From contig NZ_CP036275.1 in NCBI RefSeq assembly GCF_007747795.1, positions 4,704,001 to 4,768,000 of the forward strand: DNA of 64,000 nt. Direction: 5' to 3'. The DNA is from Maioricimonas rarisocia (lineage in GTDB: Bacteria > Planctomycetota > Planctomycetia > Planctomycetales > Planctomycetaceae). Of the stretch, positions 45,301 to 53,599 are shown piece after piece (within the stretch, counting starts at the first letter, position 1; each line of letters opens with the position of its first letter). Both the position numbers and the translations under genes were made by a program. The notes beneath the pieces are model-generated. The model saw nothing but the letters and a program-made list of their open reading frames with translations. It did no database searches and was not told where the DNA came from.

Positions 45301-47864
45301 GCGAAGCCTGTGTTCTCGAAGGGCACAACTGGTGGGTCTGGGGCGGATCCTTCGCGCCCGGCTTCAATCCGGAATCGGGGGGGCGGGCCGGCCGGCTGGC
45401 CACAGCAGGGCAGGACGGCAAGGTGATCCTGTGGGAGATTGGCGGTCGTGGTGAATCCGTGACCGCCAATCAGCGTGGGGTCTTCTACGGGCATAGCGGG
45501 CCGGTCTACTCGGTGGCATTCGCGCCGGACAGCGGTGCCGTTGCCTCGGCGGGGTATGACCGTCGACTGCTTTTGTGGAATCCGGATGATCTCAAGCCGT
45601 TCGATTTCGATGCCGTGCTCGAAGGTGAGGCCGTCGCGACCGACTTTCGCGAGCTCAGCGGACACAAAGGGGCCGTTCAGGCGGTCCGGTTCTCTCGCGA
45701 CGGAGCGCTACTGGTCTCCGGCAGCCGCGACAACTCGGTTAAGGTCTGGGACGTGGCGAGCGGCACCGCGCTGAAGACGTTCCGTGGACATTACAGCGGT
45801 GTCACCGATGTCGCCTTCGACCACGGCGGACGTCGGGTGGTCTCTGCCGGTCGGGATCATCAGACCATCGTCTGGAGCGTCGACGACTACGAAGAATTCC
45901 GCACGCTCTACGGTCGCGCTCTGGAAGGTCACGAGGACGTCGTGCTTTCTGCATCCTTCTCGGCAGACGGTCGGCGGATTGTCACCGCCAGTCGCGACCG
46001 GACCGCCCGTACCTGGGAGACCAGCACAGGCGACCTGCTCGAGGTCTACGAAGAAGGACACCAGTACCTCGCCTCTCAGGCCGAATTGCTGCCTGACGGC
46101 CGCATTCTGGTCACGGCCGCCGCCGATGACACCGTGAGATTCTGGGACGTCGCGACGGGAGCGGAACTGCGACGGCTGAACGGGACCGGCCGATCGGCGG
46201 CACTGGGGCTTTCGTCTGACGGACGGTGGCTGGTGACCGGCAGCGGCGGGAACGACGTTCTCGTCTGGGACATCCACGCCGCGCTCGACGAGGAAGGGAG
46301 TCAACCCGTCGCCCGGATCGCCGGTCACAATGCGACAGTGACCGCGGCCGCGTTCCAGCCGGACTCAAACCTCTGCCTGACGGGCGATGCGAAAGGACGC
46401 TGCATCCTCTGGGACGTGACGACGGGCAAGCCGGTCTGGAACGTGCGGCATCACACCCGCCGGATCAACCTCATCCGCTTTGTTCCTGCTGGCGATACCG
46501 CGTCTGGCAACGGCACGATCCTGTGCGCCAGTCAGGATCACACCGCCAGCCGGCTCGATACGGCGACCGGCGAGGAACTGAGAGATCTCACGCTTTCCCA
46601 CCCGACACCTGTGACCGGTCTGACGGTTTCGTCGGACGGAAAGTACATCCTCACGGCCTGCGATCTGGACACTGACGAGACGCATCTGGCCTCCCGCGTG
46701 ACCCTCTGGAATGCGGCATCAGGCGAATCTCTCGCAACGCTCGATCTCGATGAACGGGCGGTGAACACTCTTCGCTTCTCGCAGACAACGGCTTCGGTCG
46801 CCGTGGCGGCATGCTCCGACAACACGGTCCGCTTCCTGCGCATTCGGGATGCCTCGGAACTGCGGCTCGAAGATCCGGTCCTGGATTTCAGTCGGATGGG
46901 GGGGATCGTCTGGTCGGCAGCGATGACCGGTCAGGACGAACAGATCCTCACGGTCGGCGGTCGCGACGCAAACATCTGGGACGCGCGAACGGGGGAAATG
47001 AGAATGTCGTTCAGTCCGCACGGTGCGGTCGCGTCGGCGCAGTTCTCGCCGGACGGGCGGTTCATCGTGACGGGAAGCTGGGATAACTCTGCGAAAATCT
47101 GGGACGTCCGTACGGGCAAGGGACACCGCAAGCTCGAGGGGGGACACGCCGGCTACGTCAACTCGGCCGAGTTCTCTCCAGACGGCAAGTTCGTGCTGAC
47201 CGCCAGCGACGACCGGACGGTCAAGATATGGGATGTCGAATCGGCAACCGTTGTGCGGACGTTGTCGGGACACACCGATCGCGTGCACCGGGCCACTTTC
47301 TCACCGGATGGAACGCTCGTCTTGACCGCCTCGAGTGACCGGACGGCACGCCTCTGGGACGCGGCGACCGGTGAGCAGCTGGACGAGCCTTTCGTCGGTC
47401 ACCGCTGGGCGGTCCTCGACGCGCGGTTTTCGCCGGACGGTACCCGGATCGTAACTGGCAGCGAGGACAATCAGGCCTGGATCTGGAAAGTCGAAGATCG
47501 CTCGGAGATTGCCCGCCTCGAAGGGCACATTGCAGCCGTCACCACGGTCGCGTTCTCGCAGGATGGCAGCCGCGTCTTCACCTCCAGCCGCGACAACACG
47601 GCGAAGATCTGGGATGCCACCGCAGGACACGAAGGAACGGAAGTCCTCACGCTCACCGGTCACGCCCGCGAGGTGACGTCCATCACCGTGTCGCCGGACA
47701 ATCGGTACGTGCTGACCAGCGGGCGCGACGGCAAGGCGATCGTCTGGCTGACCAGCGACTGGGAAGCGAAACCGGGTGAGGCGGAGCAGCCTGCTTTCGA
47801 AGCGTTCGCTCCGGCACTGAAACCGCGGCGCGAGGCCGTTGGTCCACGGTTCCCCCTCCGGTGA
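42399..47864 (+). CDS. Membrane serine/threonine protein kinase with zinc ribbon and 21 WD40 repeats
   Basis: 1,821 aa. Domains in order: a zinc-ribbon-like CPxC pair (C4, C7, C20, C23); an acidic, disordered stretch to about 310; and a protein kinase (about 318-588) with the GEGGMG glycine loop, K347 in VAVK, HRDLKPEN (D439, N444), MDWG in place of DFG (D457) and APE (486-488). After that come one membrane helix (about 687-706), a charged coiled coil with repeated ERDNAKEQQRIAA (about 708-790), and WD40 repeats to about 1,788. I count 21 blade-sized units, enough for three seven-bladed propellers. The topology puts the kinase in the cytoplasm and the propellers outside. It starts 19 bp after the giant gene, with GGAAGTGG upstream, so it is probably co-transcribed. 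A sensor for the surface layer is inference. Confidence 0.94.
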   Translation: MIVCPKCAAEFVEPVESTRCPRCGAEFDPEPSATIADDPSVNRPDQDRGDATVFMDGPLQPQDLEADAPFSDPHASQQETIDSGVLAGDEPESDAQPGSRPARGERPAPEPSESEPPASDAADATYVVDPDAVPPGPGPAPTMEMDSQQSADESGPGDTHTSEPDLGDAGNSSSATGSSRPDSEVEATFISDEWAEHNMPLSPPTRAFDSEDGDFVVDTRFTPGSEEMGAPDAHKTDAGDVSFDSAAATRASDDPTPGEMGTLADNWGRADGNRPEMTIKSRADSGDSDASASLSRLETIPKRTLGSNERTDIQHPEYELVSVLGEGGMGIVWDARQTSVDRSVAVKMIKGPMAAKSSHREKFLAEAIVTGDLDHPNIVPIYDVGTDDRGTLFYSMKQVHGTPWQKVIKEKSQHENLDILMRVADAVAFAHDRGIVHRDLKPENVMLGAYGEVLVMDWGLAMPMPQFRKRRTLAQPSMGGTPAYMAPEMATGPLERITASSDIYLLGAILFEIITGRPPHPGRKVKECLLGAMRNVITPTEKTGELVDIAMRAMATLPSDRYATVQEFQDALRGYLSHSESIVLSVRAEQDLAEAVAADDYTIFSKAVFGFEEAIDLWDGNREARDGLVRARQAYAKSALNKGDYDLGLSLLDRKNPSHRALVSRLEAAQNERQARQQRLKFAKRAMAVMAVCLFFIVTGAFFWIRGERNIAQTERDRARDLQEEAQDERDEAKRQKTIAQRERDNAKEQQRIAARERDNAKEQQRIAAEERDNAQEQQELAEKAREAEEYESYIARIGLAAAKIEENAFDVAVELLQECQPELRNWEWGRLMHLCRQASRTLTSDAPVDAVALSPDGTRIVTGSWDRAARIWDAATGEVLQTLPHQGLYVHAVDWSGDGRYIATGGSDSQTPVQIWNAETGERISGMSGHSDPVIGLRFSDDGRWLLSCSYDETARLWDLKDIANPREACVLEGHNWWVWGGSFAPGFNPESGGRAGRLATAGQDGKVILWEIGGRGESVTANQRGVFYGHSGPVYSVAFAPDSGAVASAGYDRRLLLWNPDDLKPFDFDAVLEGEAVATDFRELSGHKGAVQAVRFSRDGALLVSGSRDNSVKVWDVASGTALKTFRGHYSGVTDVAFDHGGRRVVSAGRDHQTIVWSVDDYEEFRTLYGRALEGHEDVVLSASFSADGRRIVTASRDRTARTWETSTGDLLEVYEEGHQYLASQAELLPDGRILVTAAADDTVRFWDVATGAELRRLNGTGRSAALGLSSDGRWLVTGSGGNDVLVWDIHAALDEEGSQPVARIAGHNATVTAAAFQPDSNLCLTGDAKGRCILWDVTTGKPVWNVRHHTRRINLIRFVPAGDTASGNGTILCASQDHTASRLDTATGEELRDLTLSHPTPVTGLTVSSDGKYILTACDLDTDETHLASRVTLWNAASGESLATLDLDERAVNTLRFSQTTASVAVAACSDNTVRFLRIRDASELRLEDPVLDFSRMGGIVWSAAMTGQDEQILTVGGRDANIWDARTGEMRMSFSPHGAVASAQFSPDGRFIVTGSWDNSAKIWDVRTGKGHRKLEGGHAGYVNSAEFSPDGKFVLTASDDRTVKIWDVESATVVRTLSGHTDRVHRATFSPDGTLVLTASSDRTARLWDAATGEQLDEPFVGHRWAVLDARFSPDGTRIVTGSEDNQAWIWKVEDRSEIARLEGHIAAVTTVAFSQDGSRVFTSSRDNTAKIWDATAGHEGTEVLTLTGHAREVTSITVSPDNRYVLTSGRDGKAIVWLTSDWEAKPGEAEQPAFEAFAPALKPRREAVGPRFPLR

Positions 47865-47889
47865 CCTGCGGGCCACGGGGCGGAGAAAA

Positions 47890-50142
47890 CTACAGATCGA
47901 AGTGAAACGTCTTTCGCGCAAACCGCATCAGGCGTGTCCAGGCGGAGGCCGTCCCCGTGCGAACCTTCACCCGACCGATACTTCCCCGTGTCAGGCTGTC
48001 ATGGCCGGCATCCAGCGCGATCCGGACCATGAAGGTCGGTTCAAATGGCCGCGGAATTCCATCCCGTCCGACATGACTGTCGATGACGCCCGCTGCGAAG
48101 AAGTGGTCGGGCGTTGTGGCCATGGCATCTTCGGAGACTTCGGCGACGGTTCCGGTCAGAATCCGGCCGGGACTTTCCGGGAGCGCGATGCGGACCGGCT
48201 GACCGACCTGAATCCGGGAGACATCCTGCTGGACAAAGGCGGCTGCGAGTTCCAGTTCGTCGGGATCACCGATCAGACAGAGCACGGTCCGCTCTGGAAG
48301 CCAGGCCCCCGCGGACTCGACGGCGAGGGGATGTGTCTCGCGATGCGGGAGGTCCTCACCTGAGACGACACTCGTGGGAGGGGCGGCCGGCAGGATGACA
48401 CCGCTGCGGGGGGCTTCGAGTGCAAGTTCGGACTGATCCTGTTGCCTCCGGCGGAGGCGTTCATCGAAATCGGCCAGCGCGGCACGGGCGGAAGCGAGCC
48501 GGTCAGCGGAGACTGGATCGCGAAACTGGCGCCGTTCCATTGCCGTAACGCGCGCCTGCTGCCGGTTGCGGTGCTTCGCGAGTTCGGCTGTTTCCAGCTC
48601 GAGTTCCCGATTCTCGAGGAGGACGAGGACGTCGCCGGCATCGACCGCTTCGAACGGGCGGACGGACTCCGACTCGATGCTGGCAGGCAGCCGGCCGGCC
48701 ACCTTGACGTACACCCGTTGAGCATTGGCCGGTTGCACGACAGCCGGAGCCTCGGCCCAGTCGGGCCAGGGCCACAGCAGCAGGGCCGCGACCGCGCACG
48801 CCAGCAGCAGCGTCGAGATCGCCGTACGGGAGGGAGCCAGCCCCGCGGTCCTTGCTCGCCAGGAGATCTCGCGGCCAGCATCTTCGAAAACGGCGACCAC
48901 GCGCGAGCCGAGCACGACGATTGCCAGCAGAACCGCAATCGGCTCGAGCCCGAACGGCTTGAGCAGCATGTACGCCATCCACAGAAGTGCTCCGAGAACG
49001 AACCACAGGTACAGACTCGCTGCGATCCCGAACGCGGTCAGCAGTTCGCGATGCAGACTCGGTGGCGGGATGCGCATTCGCCCCGGGACGCCGTAGAACA
49101 GATTCCAGAACCGTGTCTTCATCAGGCCGGTTGCCCGCTGCCGGAGGTTGGGGACTTCGACGACGTCCGAGAGAATATAGTAGCCGTCGTAACGCATCAG
49201 GGGATTGCCGTTGAGCAGCACGGTGCTCATCGTGCACACGATCATTACGTACAGGCAGATGGCGTTGAACGGCCCCGGCACGGAGAACCACCAGAGAAAC
49301 GTGCACACCGATGCAAGGACCAGTTCGACACCGATTCCGGCGGCACTGACGGCGACGCGGTGCCATTTGTTGGGAAACAGCCAGGCATCCGACACGTTGC
49401 AGTACAGGCAGGGGGTGAACGCCAGCAGCATGACACCCACTTCGCGACACGCTCCCCCGAAATGCCGGCAGACGAAGGCGTGGCCCAGTTCGTGCAGGAT
49501 CTTGACTCCCGCAATGACGGGAATGATCCACATCAGGTGGTGCAGCCGCACGAGCTGGTCCATCGCCGGCAGACGTCGCTGAAACGTTTCCCATTCGACG
49601 AGGACGAGCGTGCAAGCGGACAGGACGAGCAGGCAGTAAAGGAAAATCGCAGGAGTGGACAGCAACCAGCGTAGGGCCGGGTACAGCGTCTCGATCATCC
49701 GATGCGGATTGATCCCGCGAAACCGGATCGCCAGGAGACTCCCCAGCCGTTGCCGCACCTTCCCGCGGGACCGACGCTCGCGGCGGTCGAGCAGCTGTTG
49801 CGTCGGCGACTCGACGCTGGCGGTCACCAGGCCCTGCTGCCAGAGCTGGTCGATGAATCGGACGGCATCTTCGGGAGCCAGTCGTCGAGGCGCGAACTGG
49901 CGATGGAAGGCATCGCAGATCTCCGCGAGCGTCGTCCGGCCATCGAGCCGCTCCAAGACGAAACGCTCTTCGTCACGCAGCTGAAAGAACTCCAGCGTGA
50001 GTGGATCCTTGACGGTCCAGAGCGTCTGGCCTGGTGCGGGACGGGCGGCGATCTGCAGATCGGTCCGCCGTTTGACGGAAAGTCCCTGGCGCCGATGACC
50101 GGCGTGAACGTTCACGTCGGGCCGGACCGGAGTGGCTGTCAC
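47890..50142 (-). CDS. PqqD-like/RRE - peptidase M50 (site-2-protease-like) - HlyD fusion protein
   Basis: 750 aa with a GTG start overlapping the upstream HlyD stop as GTGA. Residues about 28-106 look like a PqqD/RiPP-recognition-element fold (LWTVKDPLTLEFFQLRDEERFVLERLDG). The middle (about 155-440) is a polytopic M50 metalloprotease with the zinc motif HELGH (217-221) and the third-ligand region NGNPLMRYDGYY (311-322, D319). The C-terminal part, after a membrane helix near 450-465, is an HlyD/lipoyl-like adaptor (VYVKVAGRLPASIE..VDAGDVLVLLENRELE, coiled coil, then SGEDLP and barrel strands). This architecture would bind a leader peptide, sit in the inner membrane and reach into the periplasm. 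Proteolysis or export of surface proteins is inferred. Confidence 0.9.
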   Translation of the reverse strand: MTATPVRPDVNVHAGHRRQGLSVKRRTDLQIAARPAPGQTLWTVKDPLTLEFFQLRDEERFVLERLDGRTTLAEICDAFHRQFAPRRLAPEDAVRFIDQLWQQGLVTASVESPTQQLLDRRERRSRGKVRQRLGSLLAIRFRGINPHRMIETLYPALRWLLSTPAIFLYCLLVLSACTLVLVEWETFQRRLPAMDQLVRLHHLMWIIPVIAGVKILHELGHAFVCRHFGGACREVGVMLLAFTPCLYCNVSDAWLFPNKWHRVAVSAAGIGVELVLASVCTFLWWFSVPGPFNAICLYVMIVCTMSTVLLNGNPLMRYDGYYILSDVVEVPNLRQRATGLMKTRFWNLFYGVPGRMRIPPPSLHRELLTAFGIAASLYLWFVLGALLWMAYMLLKPFGLEPIAVLLAIVVLGSRVVAVFEDAGREISWRARTAGLAPSRTAISTLLLACAVAALLLWPWPDWAEAPAVVQPANAQRVYVKVAGRLPASIESESVRPFEAVDAGDVLVLLENRELELETAELAKHRNRQQARVTAMERRQFRDPVSADRLASARAALADFDERLRRRQQDQSELALEAPRSGVILPAAPPTSVVSGEDLPHRETHPLAVESAGAWLPERTVLCLIGDPDELELAAAFVQQDVSRIQVGQPVRIALPESPGRILTGTVAEVSEDAMATTPDHFFAAGVIDSHVGRDGIPRPFEPTFMVRIALDAGHDSLTRGSIGRVKVRTGTASAWTRLMRFARKTFHFDL

Positions 50143-51068
50143 GGTCGTCGCTCCGACCGGGGCGTTTCCGCAGAGTCCTCCCGTTCCTGCTCGTCGTCCG
50201 TGCCCGTGCCGGGAAAGATCGTCATGACGACCTGCTCGCCCGACTGGAGCAGGTTGTCGCGGTTTTCAAATTCCGCCCAGATGCGGAACTGGCCGTTGAC
50301 CGAATTCAGTTCGGGATCGATGAACACGACCCGACCTTCAAGGCTCGTCAGCTGGCCGTCGGCCGTGCGAACCTGGACCTTTGCGATGGCATCCGTCAGT
50401 CCGGGCGTGGCCTGATCGGCTTCGAGAAACCCTTCGGCCCGCACCCGGTTCGCATCGACGACCCGAAAGACGCGCTCCCCCGGCTGAACCCATTCGCCGG
50501 CGTTTCGGTCCACCTCCACGACGCTACCGGAAGAGGGGGCACGAATGCGGCGACGGGTCAGCTGGCGGCGGGCGATCTCCAGGTCGCTCTCTTTGAGTTT
50601 GACCCGCAACCGCAGCACTTCCAGCTCGTGGCGGGCCTGCTCGATCTGGATCGCCGCACTGTCCCGCGTCAGTCGCAGCCGGTCCATCTCGGTGTCGGAG
50701 ACGGAATTCGGATACTTGCGATTGAGTTCGATGGCCCGCTGCAGCTCGGTCTCCGCAACCTGGTGCAGATTCTCCGCCGAGCGGATTTTCAGCTCGTTGC
50801 CGGCTTCGGCGCGGGCGATTTCCAGTTCCGCCTGAGCACGGCTGGCCGCCAGTTCGGCATCGGTCGTGTCCAGCTCACCCAGAACCATGCCCGATTCGAC
50901 CCGCTGTCCGGCCCGGACAAAGACCCGTGCCAGCACGCCGTTCTCCTGGGCCGGCACGTCGACTTCGCGGATCAGCGTGATCAGCACCGGCACCTCGACG
51001 GAAGCGGACGAAGGCGGCTGCGGATCCGCCGCGATGAGAGTCAGGCAGACGGTCAACGTGTGAAGCAT
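50139..51068 (-). CDS. HlyD-family periplasmic adaptor protein
   Basis: 309 aa from the ATG at 51068, which has GAGGTAAG close upstream and opens into a short signal sequence (LHTLTVCLTLIAADP). It has a lipoyl-like half (VDVPAQENGVLARVFVRAGQRVESGMVLGELD), a long coiled-coil hairpin (about 75-175, rich in A, E, R and L), then the second lipoyl half (RIRAPSSGSVVEVDRNAGEWVQPGERVFRV) and a barrel domain. It is the usual membrane-fusion-protein layout but short, and has no transmembrane helix of its own beyond the leader. It is the middle gene of the cassette: 55 bp after GAF-HlyD and overlapping the M50 fusion gene by 4 bp. Confidence 0.92.
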   Translation of the reverse strand: MLHTLTVCLTLIAADPQPPSSASVEVPVLITLIREVDVPAQENGVLARVFVRAGQRVESGMVLGELDTTDAELAASRAQAELEIARAEAGNELKIRSAENLHQVAETELQRAIELNRKYPNSVSDTEMDRLRLTRDSAAIQIEQARHELEVLRLRVKLKESDLEIARRQLTRRRIRAPSSGSVVEVDRNAGEWVQPGERVFRVVDANRVRAEGFLEADQATPGLTDAIAKVQVRTADGQLTSLEGRVVFIDPELNSVNGQFRIWAEFENRDNLLQSGEQVVMTIFPGTGTDDEQEREDSAETPRSERRP

Positions 51069-51123
51069 AGGACTTACCTCGATCGCCCGATCGTGGGCAG
51101 TTGTCCGGATAGGAGGTCGGGAT

Positions 51124-53097
51124 TCAGAACGCCCACCAGGTGCGGACGGCGTCGATGACCTGTCGGAACAGTACGTAGCCGAGCGGCTCCCGACCGCACT
51201 GGATGCGGGCCGCCACGGTCGTTCCCGGCTTCGGCGCGTTGATTCTCTCGGCATCGACATCGACCGTCACCAGGACGGTCGGACCATCCAGTTCGTCGTA
51301 CTCAACCGTCTCGGTCACGGACCGGACCGTTCCAAGGTGTCGGACTGGTGGATCGCCCGGCAGAACGATCTCGACCTCCAGATCCGGCCTGATGGCAGCC
51401 CGTGCTTCCCGGACATGTCCAATGTCGCGGTCGCGGACGTGCATCTCGACGACCCAGGGGCCATTGACGTCGGCCACGGTCAGCAGACGCTGGCCGATCT
51501 CGACCGGACGGGATTCCAGTTGCTCCTGAACATTCCAGGTCAGGACCTGGCCGGCCAGTGGGCTGGTAAGCGTCAGATCCTGTTCCTGTTGGCGGAGAAT
51601 CTCGAGCTGGGCGATCAGACTGTCCCGCACCTGCTTGAGTTCCTGCTCGCGCGCGGCCATTTCGTCGGCACTCGCCGGCGGGGATGTCGACGAGCGGACC
51701 GGACGGGCCCGCAGTGCCTGGGCGTCGGCGATCTGCTGAAGCACGGTCTGAAGCTCGCCGTCGACGCGGCTGATCTCGAAGTCCAGTTCGCGGTTCCGCA
51801 GACGTATCAGCGGCTCGCCCGCCTCGACCGCCTCGGCATGGTCAACCATCAATTCTTCGATGACACCGGTGCTGCCGGCATAGACCGGTCGGCGATCCCG
51901 AGGCTGCAGTTCGGCTCGTCCGCTGATTTCGAGGTCGGCGGGAACGAGCACCAGGGCCGCCAGCGCCGCGATCAGCAGCACTGCGAAAACCCGTCTGGAG
52001 ATTCCTGGACGCCCGAAGCGCCGGCTTCGCGACCTCAACAGTCGTCCAAGCAGGGGAATACGGATCAGCCCTTCATAGTCGGCCGCATTCGAGATGGCCG
52101 TGCCGATTACCGGTGCAATCTCCTGACAACTCTGCCTGAGTAAGTCCGCATTGATTTCGTTATCGAAGTGCTCGGCGACGAGGACCCCGACGGGAGAGGA
52201 TGCCTCGTCGTCTCCATCCGCCAGCGGAAGAACGTACAGCACCTGAGGCGAAATCTCTTCGACGCAGGCCGTCAGGGGACCACGGAGTGACTCGGGAGCG
52301 TCGCTGACCGTTCCCGTATGGAAGCAGGGGGTGGCGTCGTTCTGGACAGTTCGCCCGAGCGATTCGAGAGCCCGGATCGCCGGGGAGCGTCGATCGAACG
52401 ACGTCAGCCCGCTGATGGCGGTCATCCGGAGGGAACGCCCGCGTCCGACCGCGATACTGAGGCGGTCGCATCCCAGCAGCAGCCGTCCTTCGTTAGTGGC
52501 GGTGAGGGCGACCCGCTCGATATCGAGACTGCTGTGGACCGCCTGAATGTACGCCGCGAGCTGGGTCGGCGACTCGGCGCGACCCGTCGGCTGGGGCGGC
52601 GCGTCAGCAGGGACGGCGGCTTCACACAGTTGCCGGACAACCTCGAGGGCATCGTCCTCCGACGCAAGCGACTCGGGGGGAATGAACAGTTCCAGCAGCT
52701 CGGTCGGTTGGCCTTTCACCGGCCAGGGGAACAGGAGCAGGCGGAACTGTCGGGGCCCGGTCCCGGAGCCGGTGGCATCCGACTCGAACGCGGCACTGGC
52801 GAACTGCGGGGTGGCGTCTGTCAGAGCCTGCAGGAGGAGTTCGCGGTGGCCCGGCCAACGGTCGTGGACGGCATCGATCCGTTCGGGACCGAGCCCGTAT
52901 TGCATGACCAGCTGGACCTCGCGCTGGGGGCCAATGGTCCAGGCAGCCCCTCCCACGGCGTCGAGCAGGCTGACCAGCTCGTCGAACAGGGCCCGGCGCA
53001 CAGCCCCGACGTCGCCAGATATTGCGACCGAGCGGATTCTCCGGACCGACTCCGGCACCGCGGCGGCCGGTCGATCGATCCTCGAGACCCCTGCCAC
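51124..53097 (-). CDS. GAF-domain / transmembrane / HlyD adaptor protein
   Basis: 657 aa. The start is taken as the GTG at 53095-53097 because GGAGGA lies exactly 7 nt upstream. The frame is open further, but upstream residues are arginine/cysteine-rich and run into the divergent promoter. The N-terminal half is GAF-like, apparently two sensor domains (about 25-165 and 185-350; the second includes LDIERVALTATNEGRLLLGCDRLSIAVG). One membrane helix follows (about 367-389, RVFAVLLIAALAALVLVP). After it comes an HlyD adaptor: AELQPRDRRPVYAGSTGVIEELMVDHAEAVEAGEPLIRL, a coiled coil, and barrel strands. A cytoplasmic ligand- or redox-sensing module joined to a periplasmic adaptor is unusual outside planctomycete-type cassettes. 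It is first gene of the cassette. Confidence 0.88.
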   Translation of the reverse strand: MAGVSRIDRPAAAVPESVRRIRSVAISGDVGAVRRALFDELVSLLDAVGGAAWTIGPQREVQLVMQYGLGPERIDAVHDRWPGHRELLLQALTDATPQFASAAFESDATGSGTGPRQFRLLLFPWPVKGQPTELLELFIPPESLASEDDALEVVRQLCEAAVPADAPPQPTGRAESPTQLAAYIQAVHSSLDIERVALTATNEGRLLLGCDRLSIAVGRGRSLRMTAISGLTSFDRRSPAIRALESLGRTVQNDATPCFHTGTVSDAPESLRGPLTACVEEISPQVLYVLPLADGDDEASSPVGVLVAEHFDNEINADLLRQSCQEIAPVIGTAISNAADYEGLIRIPLLGRLLRSRSRRFGRPGISRRVFAVLLIAALAALVLVPADLEISGRAELQPRDRRPVYAGSTGVIEELMVDHAEAVEAGEPLIRLRNRELDFEISRVDGELQTVLQQIADAQALRARPVRSSTSPPASADEMAAREQELKQVRDSLIAQLEILRQQEQDLTLTSPLAGQVLTWNVQEQLESRPVEIGQRLLTVADVNGPWVVEMHVRDRDIGHVREARAAIRPDLEVEIVLPGDPPVRHLGTVRSVTETVEYDELDGPTVLVTVDVDAERINAPKPGTTVAARIQCGREPLGYVLFRQVIDAVRTWWAF

Positions 53098-53104
53098 AAA
53101 CTGT

Positions 53105-53110
53105 TCCTCC
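53105..53110 (-). promoter_or_regulatory. Ribosome binding site fixing the GTG start of the GAF-HlyD gene
   Basis: GGAGGA on the minus strand, 7 nt before the GTG at 53097. It is the best site in the region, and none of the upstream in-frame ATGs (for example at 53283, 53292 and 53328) has a comparable one. Confidence 0.65.
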
Positions 53111-53599
53111 AGCACTCCGTTCGCAGTCCTGGCGCCACGGCTGATCGCGGCGGCAAACAGGACTGAACTGACACGATACCGCGCGCAGCCAATTGCGGAA
53201 ACCGCGGCTGAGATCCGCCCGAACTTCGCGGCGTGAACGACCGGTCGCGCCCAACGGCTGCATTGATGCCTCAGGGTCCCCATGTGGTGCATGCAACCCC
53301 GGCTCCGCCATTTTCCCGGGCGGCTCATGTTGCCAGATCGGTCCGCGGTGAGTGGTGGACTGGGTGGAAAGGGAAGACTGCGATGGCAATGCGCGCCAGC
53401 CCGCGAACGATCAACCCGTCGAACCTGAAAAATCGGACCGATCCGCATCTTTCGATTCAACCCGATCTCACGACCCGTCCGAAAAACCTGAAGAACCCCT
53501 ACAGTCGGTCCCGCGCCACGCGCTCCGGAGACGGTCTCTCTGGAGGGTGTCGGTGTGGAAATGGCAATCCGGGTCCACCGGCTGCTGTTGGAGAGATTC
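53111..53599. promoter_or_regulatory. Divergent promoter region between the export cassette and the inverse autotransporter
   Basis: About 500 bp with no supported gene. It must hold start signals for both directions. I see a small palindrome ATCGG-A-CCGAT at 53432-53442 and two A-rich tracts (around 53428 and 53485) but no convincing -35/-10 pair. A 94-codon frame at 53352-53636 runs into the next gene and has no ribosome site. Confidence 0.4.

Noticed and set aside
42837-45665. 942-codon minus-strand frame opposite the kinase
   Set aside because: Antisense to a clear kinase/WD40 protein with invariant motifs; arginine-rich translation without domains.
47865-47889. Terminator between the converging kinase and M50 genes
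   Set aside because: The 25-bp spacer is too short for a clear stem, and the nearby GC-rich pairs do not align into one.
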